Shown: one piece after another, positions 55,252 to 62,541 of the stretch | How positions within the stretch are numbered: the stretch's first letter is position 1 | How the letters are laid out: every line of letters begins with the position of its first letter | Assembly (NCBI RefSeq): GCF_012985465.1 | Contig: NZ_JAAQWN010000001.1 | Coordinates: forward strand, 124,001-188,000 | Direction: 5' to 3' | Length of the DNA stretch: 64,000 bases | Source of the DNA: Pseudomonas sp. WS 5079 | GTDB lineage: Bacteria; Pseudomonadota; Gammaproteobacteria; Pseudomonadales; Pseudomonadaceae | Position numbers and translations under genes: made by a program | Notes under the pieces: model-generated | Databases searched by the model: none | Seen by the model: only the letters and a program-made list of their open reading frames with translations | Told to the model about the DNA's origin: nothing

Positions 55252-55303
55252 TCAATCGCCCTCTTTTGTCGCGTATACAACTTCAAATCGTCAATTTGCT
55301 ATT

Positions 55304-55921
55304 TCATGTCCCAACCTGCTGAGTGAGCGCAGCGAGCCAGATCGGTGGGCTCGGGCGGTGCTCATTGGCTGGAAACATTGGCGACTGAGTCCAGTCGCGC
55401 AATGCCAGGCGATACGTCTGCAGCTCTCGGTATTGGTCAGCGGTTAAAGTCGTAGCACGCTCCGCTTCTAGTTCATCTCTGTGCCGGACAACCAGCGAGT
55501 CGGTCCCGGCTAAAGTGCGGTCGCGCCAAAGGCGCTCACGGCGAATTAACTCTGCATCACTGGGCGGGGGCGGCTCAATTGCTACAGGCAAGCCTTTGGT
55601 ATTAGCCTGAATGACCTTACCTTCGGATTGAGCAGCCAGCAGGGCCAGGTACTTGGCCTGGGTGACTTCAACCAACTCTGAAACCGGAGGAAAAGAGCAT
55701 TTAGGGTTTGGCACTTCAATTTGAGGTGCGAGCGCCTGAGAGTCATCAACATCTATCAGCGGGGCTTCTTTATCCTCGCCCGCCTCAGATGGCATCCAGT
55801 CTGGATCTGAAATTTGTATCTTTGGGCGTACCCAGTCGGGATCGGGTACAAAAATGGTACGCGGGCCGTGGACCTCATCGGTATAGAACCCGACACTCTT
55901 TGCGTGAAAAAAAGCGCTCAT
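55304..55921 (-). CDS. Tail fibre assembly protein (Tfa/gpU-G like)
   Basis: The product has 205 residues. An acidic middle and the conserved C-terminal assembly region (LTADQYRELQTYRLALRDWTQSPMFPANEHRPSPPIWL) identify a tail fibre assembly chaperone. It acts on the fibre encoded one base upstream and is matched to that fibre's tip. The N-terminal half (FYTDEVHGPRTIFVPDP) is typical too. Confidence 0.87.
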   Translation of the reverse strand: MSAFFHAKSVGFYTDEVHGPRTIFVPDPDWVRPKIQISDPDWMPSEAGEDKEAPLIDVDDSQALAPQIEVPNPKCSFPPVSELVEVTQAKYLALLAAQSEGKVIQANTKGLPVAIEPPPPSDAELIRRERLWRDRTLAGTDSLVVRHRDELEAERATTLTADQYRELQTYRLALRDWTQSPMFPANEHRPSPPIWLAALTQQVGT

Positions 55922-55922
55922 C

Positions 55923-57629
55923 TTAATAACCCTCCGCTTCTACGATCAGTGTCAGCCCGTACTGCGGATTTAACCCCCATTCATCTACGCGCAAATTGCA
56001 CCCTGTGCGGGTCAGGTCGGCATACGCACATGAGACGGTTGCTGGAGAGCCATTGGTATGGAGAAACGATAGTTTCACTGAATCCGCCTGCCCAGGAAAA
56101 GCGACGGGCCAAGTAACAGCACCCGCCCATGCGGTAGATACGTCGCCAATAAAGATAGAGACCCGTTGCCGTAGCAGGCCGGTATCGGCACATTTCCACC
56201 AGCCAGGGATACCCTTCTGACAGGTGTTTTTCGGCAGGGTGGTTTGGGTGATGAAGTAAACTGGCTGTTCGTCGACGGCCCTCCTGAAGTACGGAAGGTT
56301 GATGTCTCCACCCCATAATCCAGCCACGCTAATCGCATCACGGGTCAACTTCTGATTCAGCCTCACATCCGACTGAGATACGGAGTAGACGTCGTAGATC
56401 CCATGCCCAACAGCGGTATTCGGAAGCCAATCCAGATCGGAAAATGCATGCCGATGCACTCGGCGAGCAAGTTGCAAAATATTGCCTGTCGAGGCCTGCA
56501 TAAAATAAGGAAGGTCCGGGTTATCCGATACCAATCCTGCGTGGCTAATCCAGTCACTGACAATTCGCTGGGCTAAGCGCACATCTGTTTGCCCGATGGT
56601 GTAGGTGTTGGACTTGTCTGCTTTCGTATCAGGATTGAAGTTTGACGTCAGCCATAACGCCCCGAGGTCGGTGACATCGACGGCAGCTTTTAGCCCTTCC
56701 GCAGCCCAGGAAAGGGTAATTCTATTTTGTGAACCCGATGCAACAAAACCGGCTCTGGTTTCGCTCGCTGTCAATACATCAGTGAGGGCATAGCCGTCTC
56801 GTGTTGTGGGCTTTGCAGTCAAGCTTTCAAACGTATGCCCGTGAGAAGACAGCGACAGGTTAATGATGTGTCCCGCAGTGCCATCAGGCTTCATGAACCT
56901 GAAGTAAGGCAGACTCGGGTCTCCACTTACTACACCTGCCGCGATAATCGCATCCGCCGCGACTCGCTGATTGAGCAACTTGTCCGTAGTGGAGCTGGTG
57001 TACACATCAGTCAGGCCGTAACCGTCGCGGGTTGTAGGCTTTGCAGTCAAGCTTTCAAACGTATGCCCGTGAGAAGACAGTGAAAGGTTAATGATGTGGC
57101 CCACAGTGCCGTCAGGCTTCCTAAACAGGAAGTAAGGTAGGTTTGGGTCGCCACTCACCACACCCGCCGAAACAATCGAATCCGCCGCGACTCGCTGATT
57201 CAGTAAATTATTTGTCTGCGTAACGGTGTACGCGTCTTTAATACCCGCTGCTGCGAGGGTGTCGGGATTACTCCCGGACACTGCGATACCTTTTACGTTG
57301 AACTCGACCTTGGTGTAGGCGCCTGCGGCAATACCACTGTCGGCCAATGTCAGCGTGATTTCGGTGTCTGCACTGCCATCGTATGTGCCGCTCCCGCTGA
57401 CGGCGCCCTTGAATCGAAGGGTGCGTGCGGTCGCCAGTCGAGCGGCTTTACCGATGGAGGTAGTGCCGTCAATGATCTTGGTGAGCGCTGCTTTCAACCA
57501 CGCAGTACGGTTTCCGAGCTGCTCGGCCTGTTTGTTTGCGATGCCACCAGGACCGCCAATAACGCGATCAGATGTTTCGATCTGATAAGTACCGTCCGCA
57601 TAGTCTTCTGTTTCCGGCAAGTTAGACAT
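55923..57629 (-). CDS. Phage tail fibre with tandem HxH repeats
   Basis: The product has 568 residues. The N-terminal part (DYADGTYQIETSDRVIGGPGGIANKQAEQLGNR) is the baseplate-attachment domain of Mu S/P2 H-type fibres. Then come two near-identical 76-residue modules (LLNQRVAAD...AGVVSGDP...LPYF...HIINLSLSSHGHTFESL), followed by two degenerate ones (AQRIVSDWISHAGLV, LNQKLTRDAISVAGLW). Most modules carry an HxH pair. The C-terminal part (to GLTLIVEAEGY) is the receptor-binding tip. The start overlaps the I gene (TGATG). Confidence 0.87.
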   Translation of the reverse strand: MSNLPETEDYADGTYQIETSDRVIGGPGGIANKQAEQLGNRTAWLKAALTKIIDGTTSIGKAARLATARTLRFKGAVSGSGTYDGSADTEITLTLADSGIAAGAYTKVEFNVKGIAVSGSNPDTLAAAGIKDAYTVTQTNNLLNQRVAADSIVSAGVVSGDPNLPYFLFRKPDGTVGHIINLSLSSHGHTFESLTAKPTTRDGYGLTDVYTSSTTDKLLNQRVAADAIIAAGVVSGDPSLPYFRFMKPDGTAGHIINLSLSSHGHTFESLTAKPTTRDGYALTDVLTASETRAGFVASGSQNRITLSWAAEGLKAAVDVTDLGALWLTSNFNPDTKADKSNTYTIGQTDVRLAQRIVSDWISHAGLVSDNPDLPYFMQASTGNILQLARRVHRHAFSDLDWLPNTAVGHGIYDVYSVSQSDVRLNQKLTRDAISVAGLWGGDINLPYFRRAVDEQPVYFITQTTLPKNTCQKGIPGWWKCADTGLLRQRVSIFIGDVSTAWAGAVTWPVAFPGQADSVKLSFLHTNGSPATVSCAYADLTRTGCNLRVDEWGLNPQYGLTLIVEAEGY

Positions 57630-58213
57630 CAAACACTGCTCCCATGGTTGTACAGCCCGTCATAGCGAGCGGCGCCGTTGTAGCGGATGGCCACGGCTTG
57701 GTACTCAAGCGAGGCAAGACGGCGCCCAGCAGGCGCAATTGAGGACAACATGCGGCGGATCAGGTCCGCCTGGTCGTTGGTGATCGGCTCATTGAAAATC
57801 ACCCTGTAGGCTGCCCAGGCGCGGGCATCGCCATACACATAAAGGCCATTGAACGCGATGCTGCCGTCATAGGTGCGCCCGCCGAGTCCTTCCTGCAGCT
57901 CGACCTCACCGAAGCCCAGCAGGCGGATGATTTCTCTAATGGCCCATGGCGTGCCTTTGTACCGATGCAGCTCGACCGCGTTTTTGATCAGGTTTCGACG
58001 AGCGTCCTCGGACTCGGCCAGCATCCACACGGCCTCATCGAGGAGACTGAACTGGTCCGCCAGTACGGGAAGCAAGGGGGCTTTCACCAGGTCGACGAGG
58101 TAGACCAGCATGGGGTTGAGATCAATGGCCGCGTGGCGCTCATCGAGCAATTTGCACAGCAATGCAAAACGCTCATCACCCGCCAGTGCGGGCGGCAGGG
58201 TTAGGTCAACCAT
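57629..58213 (-). CDS. Phage tail protein I (baseplate)
   Basis: The product has 194 residues. The family is clear from LLDERHAAIDLNPMLVYLVDLVKAPLLPVLADQF, AVELHRYKGTPWAIREIIRLLGFGEVEL and the Gly/Tyr-rich C-terminus. It caps the baseplate wedge and joins the fibre. A GGACAGCAG element lies ahead of ATG 58213, and the gene overlaps the J gene by 8 bases. Confidence 0.92.
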   Translation of the reverse strand: MVDLTLPPALAGDERFALLCKLLDERHAAIDLNPMLVYLVDLVKAPLLPVLADQFSLLDEAVWMLAESEDARRNLIKNAVELHRYKGTPWAIREIIRLLGFGEVELQEGLGGRTYDGSIAFNGLYVYGDARAWAAYRVIFNEPITNDQADLIRRMLSSIAPAGRRLASLEYQAVAIRYNGAARYDGLYNHGSSV

Positions 58214-59327
58214 CTGCTGTCCCCGCATAAAGAATGTCTATGCCGGTGCAGTCCGCCCAATTATGGCGTTGCAATTCAAGAGGCGCGGCTGGTTGCTCCA
58301 GGACTGAGCGGTATACGCCCGCGACCTGAAGCCTGGCGTTGAGCTGTTCCGGCACAATGTCGATGCCAAGTCCGACGCGTAGCTCTTGCGCGTAGGCATC
58401 AGCAGCCTTGCGCACTGCCGCCATGACGGGCTCTCTGTCGGCCCAGGGGTACAACGTGATGCGGGATTTGATAGCCCACTCGACCCGCACTGGCATCAAC
58501 GCTTTGACGGTGTCACACAGCGGGCGCAGCTTTTCCCCGCTCAGACGATTCTCGACCTGCTCCAGGAGATTGGCAGTCGGCATACCCGTTTCAGTCAGCG
58601 GGTAGATCCACACCTCGCCGTCTGGCGTGCCGTCATCCGGCCCGCGTACCGCCACCTCGATGATGGATTGGTGGACAGACAGGGCGTGATACCGATAAGC
58701 GCCGCGACTACCCGCAGTCGTGTACGCCTCGGGCGCAAGGATGATGCGTTCTATGTATCGCTCGTCCGACTCGTCCTCAAACCCGTCCGCAGGCACCGTG
58801 ACGTTGCTGACGGAGAGGCCAACGAATGGTGGGCCAACCAAGGTATTGATCTGACCTATAGCCCAGCCATTGCCAATAACGCCCACCGCCTCGCAGAGGG
58901 CACGCACCTGAACCGTCATGGTGCCAGCTTTAAGGGTGGCCTCCTGCCGGGTCAAAAATGCCACCGCGCCGTTTTGGGAAGTGACCCGAGTACCAGCCGG
59001 AATCAGGCGATCCTGCGGCCCAGGTCCGGTGACCATGAACTCCAGGCCACAAACTGCACCCACCGCCAGCAGACGCGGCGTTCCGACCAGGTCGCCAAGG
59101 TAGTCCAGGATCGGGCCGCTACTGAATCGCACCAGGAGCTTTTCGCCAGCGTTCTGGATCGCAGCCTTTATACGAACCTCTGAATAGGCCACCTGGTTAA
59201 TGAACAAGCGCTCGATCTGCGCCGGAAACAGCGATTTACCGGATTCCTGTTCGTACCGCGCAATCAGCTCGGCCTCGATGGCAGCAGGATCGATCTTGAC
59301 GAATTCGGGTTTAGGCAGCTCGCGCAT
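58206..59327 (-). CDS. Baseplate assembly protein J
   Basis: The product has 373 residues. The gpJ/Mu gp47 family is recognised from VTSQNGAVAFLTRQEATLKAGTMTVQVRALCEAVGVIGNGWAIGQI and the central PAGSRGAYRYHALSVHQSIIEVAV-like region (here TTAGSRGAYRYHAL). It builds the baseplate wedge with W and I. It overlaps the W gene by 17 bases. Confidence 0.93.
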   Translation of the reverse strand: MRELPKPEFVKIDPAAIEAELIARYEQESGKSLFPAQIERLFINQVAYSEVRIKAAIQNAGEKLLVRFSSGPILDYLGDLVGTPRLLAVGAVCGLEFMVTGPGPQDRLIPAGTRVTSQNGAVAFLTRQEATLKAGTMTVQVRALCEAVGVIGNGWAIGQINTLVGPPFVGLSVSNVTVPADGFEDESDERYIERIILAPEAYTTAGSRGAYRYHALSVHQSIIEVAVRGPDDGTPDGEVWIYPLTETGMPTANLLEQVENRLSGEKLRPLCDTVKALMPVRVEWAIKSRITLYPWADREPVMAAVRKAADAYAQELRVGLGIDIVPEQLNARLQVAGVYRSVLEQPAAPLELQRHNWADCTGIDILYAGTADG

Positions 59328-59688
59328 ACGGCACCTCAGTCAGTTGAGGTACGCCATCTGCGACGCGCCATTGCACCCGCACAGTGACATGCGAGCCGTC
59401 GATACTGACTTGCACCTGGACGACTGATACGCGGGTTTCCCAGCGGCGGATGGCATCAACGGCTTCGCGCACCAGGTGCGGCGTGACCCGGTTGATGGGC
59501 CAGTCGATGTATAGATGTAGGTTGCTGCCAAACTCGGGCCGATGGGCATCGCTGCCCTTGGGTGTGGTCAGGATGATGCGGATGGCCTGGTCAATGTCGC
59601 GCAGGCCCTCGACCACCTCACCGGATGTACCGAGGGCGGGCTGCCAGTGGGCGGCGGTGATGCTGGTATAAGGAGTGGGCGTTGTCAT
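59311..59688 (-). CDS. Baseplate wedge protein W (gp25/lysozyme-like fold)
   Basis: The product has 125 residues. The gp25 motif is visible as VEGLRDIDQAIRIILTTPKGSDAHRPEFGSNLHLYID, common to P2 W and Mu gp46. It nucleates the sheath at the baseplate. It overlaps J by 17 bases; a gap of 98 bases separates it from V. Confidence 0.92.
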   Translation of the reverse strand: MTTPTPYTSITAAHWQPALGTSGEVVEGLRDIDQAIRIILTTPKGSDAHRPEFGSNLHLYIDWPINRVTPHLVREAVDAIRRWETRVSVVQVQVSIDGSHVTVRVQWRVADGVPQLTEVPYARAA

Positions 59689-59786
59689 GTGCCCATGATG
59701 GATAGGCAGAGTGCTGCTGGCTTTTAATCGAGTTTAAAGAAACTCTGCCGATTCAGAGGCCAGTGCTTTGCCGGATGACGGCGTTA

Positions 59787-60338
59787 TTAATGTTTGTGGT
59801 TGGCCGAGTTGCCACCAGCATCCATGATGGTTCCTGCCGCGTCGATGTTGCCGCCCACGTTCAGGTTGCCCAGGACCTTCAAGTTGCCATTTACGGCGAC
59901 ATCCGGGATATCCAGCGTTGCCGAGGGTGCCTTGACCAAGACAGGCTCACCGGACTCAACCGTCAGGTTCCTTGCACACTTGAGAGTGGTAGCCCCCACA
60001 CAATCCAACACCATCTCACTTTCTTTACGGTCATACGTGATGGAGGTGCCATCGCTGAAGCGCACATAGTCAGTGTCTTCATCCACTACAGGGGGCGGCT
60101 CTGCTGTCGAGTAGATCCCGCCCAGGTACACGCCTCCAACACCATCAGCATCGAGCAGCACCGCGACCTGCTCCCCCAGTTCGGGCATTAACGGTCGGCG
60201 TTTCGTGCCCTGGGTGTTGCGTTGAGGCACATTGAGCCAATAGCTCTCAACTCCGTCGCGGTCATCCAGCCGTACGCGAATGCGGCAGGTGAGGTAATCC
60301 ACGGCGCTGACCACGCCATACTCCAATTCAACGCCCAT
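59787..60338 (-). CDS. Baseplate/tail spike protein V
   Basis: The product has 183 residues. MGVELEYGVVSAVDYLTCRIRVRL and the OB-fold region PELGEQVAVLLDADGVGGVYLGGIYS are V family features. A triple-beta-helix stretch (VNGNLKVLGNLNVGGNIDAAGTI) leads to the C-terminal HKH. In P2 V a terminal HxH binds an iron ion at the membrane-piercing tip. It follows D after 18 bases. Confidence 0.92.
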   Translation of the reverse strand: MGVELEYGVVSAVDYLTCRIRVRLDDRDGVESYWLNVPQRNTQGTKRRPLMPELGEQVAVLLDADGVGGVYLGGIYSTAEPPPVVDEDTDYVRFSDGTSITYDRKESEMVLDCVGATTLKCARNLTVESGEPVLVKAPSATLDIPDVAVNGNLKVLGNLNVGGNIDAAGTIMDAGGNSANHKH

Positions 60339-60356
60339 CAGGTGGTCTCTTCATTG

Positions 60357-61466
60357 TCACGCCACCACTTCATGCTGAATGCCGTAGGTGGACAGCGCTA
60401 GGTCGGGTTTGGCGTTGGCCAGGGTTAAGTTGATCGAGGGGCCAGAGACACGGCAGACCTCTTTATCTACGGTGTAACCGCTGCGGGTCACGCGATGGTG
60501 TGAGGCCGTGATCAGATAGTTACCACCAAGTTTTCCAGCGGCCACCAGAGTGACGATGTTGCCGCTCACCAGTTCAGGGCGACCAATGCTGGTCCAACTG
60601 CCCGTGGTGCGCTCCCGATTGGCCTTGGCAAGTTCGGCCTTGCCTTTGGCCTTGGCTTCCTCCGCCGTGGTACTGCGGCCACGTCGCTTCGTGGTGTCCG
60701 CGCTGGTGGTGGCCTGGCTAGAGCTGCTGGGCACAGCAACTGTTTCGTCGTTGACGATCTTGTAGGTGATCAGCCGCTTCTGGACCGGATCTTTGTGTTT
60801 CACCTCGACGGCCTTGGGCACCTGGGTGATCTGGTCGCGCAGTCGAACGTTGCCAAGATCCTTGAGCAACAGGCTGGCCACCGGCCTCCCTTTTGCCAGT
60901 TCGCTGAGTGCGTGAAAGACCATGCGTCGACCGGTCACCTTAAAGGCATAGTCGTATTCGCCAGCAAGATTGCGCAGAAACGTCAGGTCAGATTCCTGCT
61001 GGGTTAAACGGTCGAGCATGATCGGCTCGATGCGGCCTATCAGCTCCAATCCCTGGCGACTGGCAATTTCCTTGGCCACCGCGTCCAGGGTTATGTTCTC
61101 GTAGGCTTTGTGTTCGGTGGTGCGCAGAGATGTCTGGATACCGGCGCCAAGGGCGCGAATGCTGATCGTTGAGGGCGGACAGTTCAGCTCCACCTCATCA
61201 ATTTCAAAACTGCCGACCGCCCGCAGCGGCTTGCCCTCCCAGCCAATAGACAGGGTCAGGGTGTCGCCGTGCCCTGGGTACCAGGCGTCCCGCCACTTGC
61301 CCTCGGTGTCTTCTAGCTCGATGTCCAGGCTGTCGGCCTGACCGGTCAAGAAGTCTGAATAGCTCAAAGACAGCAGGTGTTGGCTGATATCGCGGGTGAT
61401 GTTGCGTTGCTGGTAGGTCAGCACAAACCGGGCTTCAGGTACATGCTCGGGAATCAACGCATCCAT
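60357..61466 (-). CDS. Late control D / Mu P-like tail hub protein
   Basis: The product has 369 residues. The hub fold is read from EARFVLTYQQRNITRDISQHLLSLSYSDFL, LDIELEDTEGKWRDAWYPGHGDTLTLSIGW, and NITLDAVAKEIASRQGLELIGRI. It forms the trimeric hub on which V sits. The C-terminal portion has a Thr/Ala/Lys-rich insertion (STTAEEAKAKGKAELAKAN). Overlap with X is 13 bases. Confidence 0.9.
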   Translation of the reverse strand: MDALIPEHVPEARFVLTYQQRNITRDISQHLLSLSYSDFLTGQADSLDIELEDTEGKWRDAWYPGHGDTLTLSIGWEGKPLRAVGSFEIDEVELNCPPSTISIRALGAGIQTSLRTTEHKAYENITLDAVAKEIASRQGLELIGRIEPIMLDRLTQQESDLTFLRNLAGEYDYAFKVTGRRMVFHALSELAKGRPVASLLLKDLGNVRLRDQITQVPKAVEVKHKDPVQKRLITYKIVNDETVAVPSSSSQATTSADTTKRRGRSTTAEEAKAKGKAELAKANRERTTGSWTSIGRPELVSGNIVTLVAAGKLGGNYLITASHHRVTRSGYTVDKEVCRVSGPSINLTLANAKPDLALSTYGIQHEVVA

Positions 61467-61660
61467 GGCGGCAGATCCTCTGTGGTTGTCACCGGCTCCA
61501 ACATGGGAATGGCCAGCGTCAGTCCTGCAGGCAATGCTGCGGTGATGGGCACATGCGCGTTGGCTTCAACGATCGGTAAATAACGATGAGCATCGCCGTA
61601 GTAACGCCAGGCCAACTGGTCCCAGCGCTCTCCCTCGGTTGTCACGTGGGTGATAAACAT
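61454..61660 (-). CDS. Tail protein X (LysM-like)
   Basis: The product has 68 residues. GERWDQLAWRYYGDAHRYLPIVEANAHV is the LysM-like core of gpX, which bridges the tube and hub, perhaps through peptidoglycan binding. It overlaps both neighbours. Confidence 0.92.
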   Translation of the reverse strand: MFITHVTTEGERWDQLAWRYYGDAHRYLPIVEANAHVPITAALPAGLTLAIPMLEPVTTTEDLPPWMR

Positions 61661-62541
61661 TAGGCTCTCCGGGTCAGCACTTGTGCTGCCAGCCCTGCCA
61701 GGCGAGTACCGGCATTGTTCAGGGTGGTCGCGGCCTGGCTGAGTGAATCGCGCGAACTGGCGAAGCGGTCGACGATGTTGCCCAAATCCACCGGATCAAG
61801 ACTGGATCGGGAACCCATCACGCTCCCCAACACATCGTCACTCAGGCGTGACAGGTCGGCGCCGTCATCGAGCAAGCCCGCAACAGCTTTGAAACCCTGA
61901 AGTGGCGCGATGGCGCGTGAGGTGACGTTCAACAGTTGCGGCACCTGGCCCAGGATCATGGATGGGCTGCCGCTCTTGACCGAGTCGTATGTGTTTTTTG
62001 CCGCTCGCAACACGTTGCCAACCGTTTTTGCATGACGGATGGCCATCTGAGTTGGGCTGGCCGGTGCCGTTACCTTGGATATCAGACCAGGTGACCCCAT
62101 GCCCGCTGCAGGTGTTCCGCTCAGGGCGGGATCGAGCATGCCCGGCCTTAAAACCTTGCGATTAAACACGCCGGTGTACTCTTTCAGGCTGACCTGGACA
62201 GTCGCGGCGGCGATCTGACCTACAGCCGTGCCACGGCGCAATGTGTTGCCGATATCGGTGATGACATAGGCGCCCAGGTACTCGCCACTGCCCATGACGA
62301 AGGCCAGTGGTTCGCGCTTGCTCTTGGCCTCTCGCAACGCTCGCAGGCGCGCCTCGGGGTCACCCAACATCGGATGCAGGTCCATCGTCAGGTTGCAGGT
62401 GTCCAAGCCCTCGCCAATCCACTCCAGCAGCGGTTTGCCCTGGATGCGCGCATGTTCCGCCCAGTCGGCGGTGCTGTTCTGCTCCAGGCCAGTGAGACCA
62501 CCCGCGACCGTGAATTCGATATCACCCAGGATGGCGAACAT
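61660..62541 (-). CDS. Tail protein U (P2 GpU-like, extended)
   Basis: The product has 293 residues, longer than P2 U (about 160). The first 130 residues (FAILGDIEFTVAGGLTGLEQNSTADWAEHARIQGKP...) match U; the rest is an Ala/Ser-rich extension (SKVTAPASPTQMAIRHAK...). U caps the tail tube. At this position Mu carries N (DNA circulation protein), so U may fill that role. It overlaps the tape measure stop by 1 base. Confidence 0.87.
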   Translation of the reverse strand: MFAILGDIEFTVAGGLTGLEQNSTADWAEHARIQGKPLLEWIGEGLDTCNLTMDLHPMLGDPEARLRALREAKSKREPLAFVMGSGEYLGAYVITDIGNTLRRGTAVGQIAAATVQVSLKEYTGVFNRKVLRPGMLDPALSGTPAAGMGSPGLISKVTAPASPTQMAIRHAKTVGNVLRAAKNTYDSVKSGSPSMILGQVPQLLNVTSRAIAPLQGFKAVAGLLDDGADLSRLSDDVLGSVMGSRSSLDPVDLGNIVDRFASSRDSLSQAATTLNNAGTRLAGLAAQVLTRRA

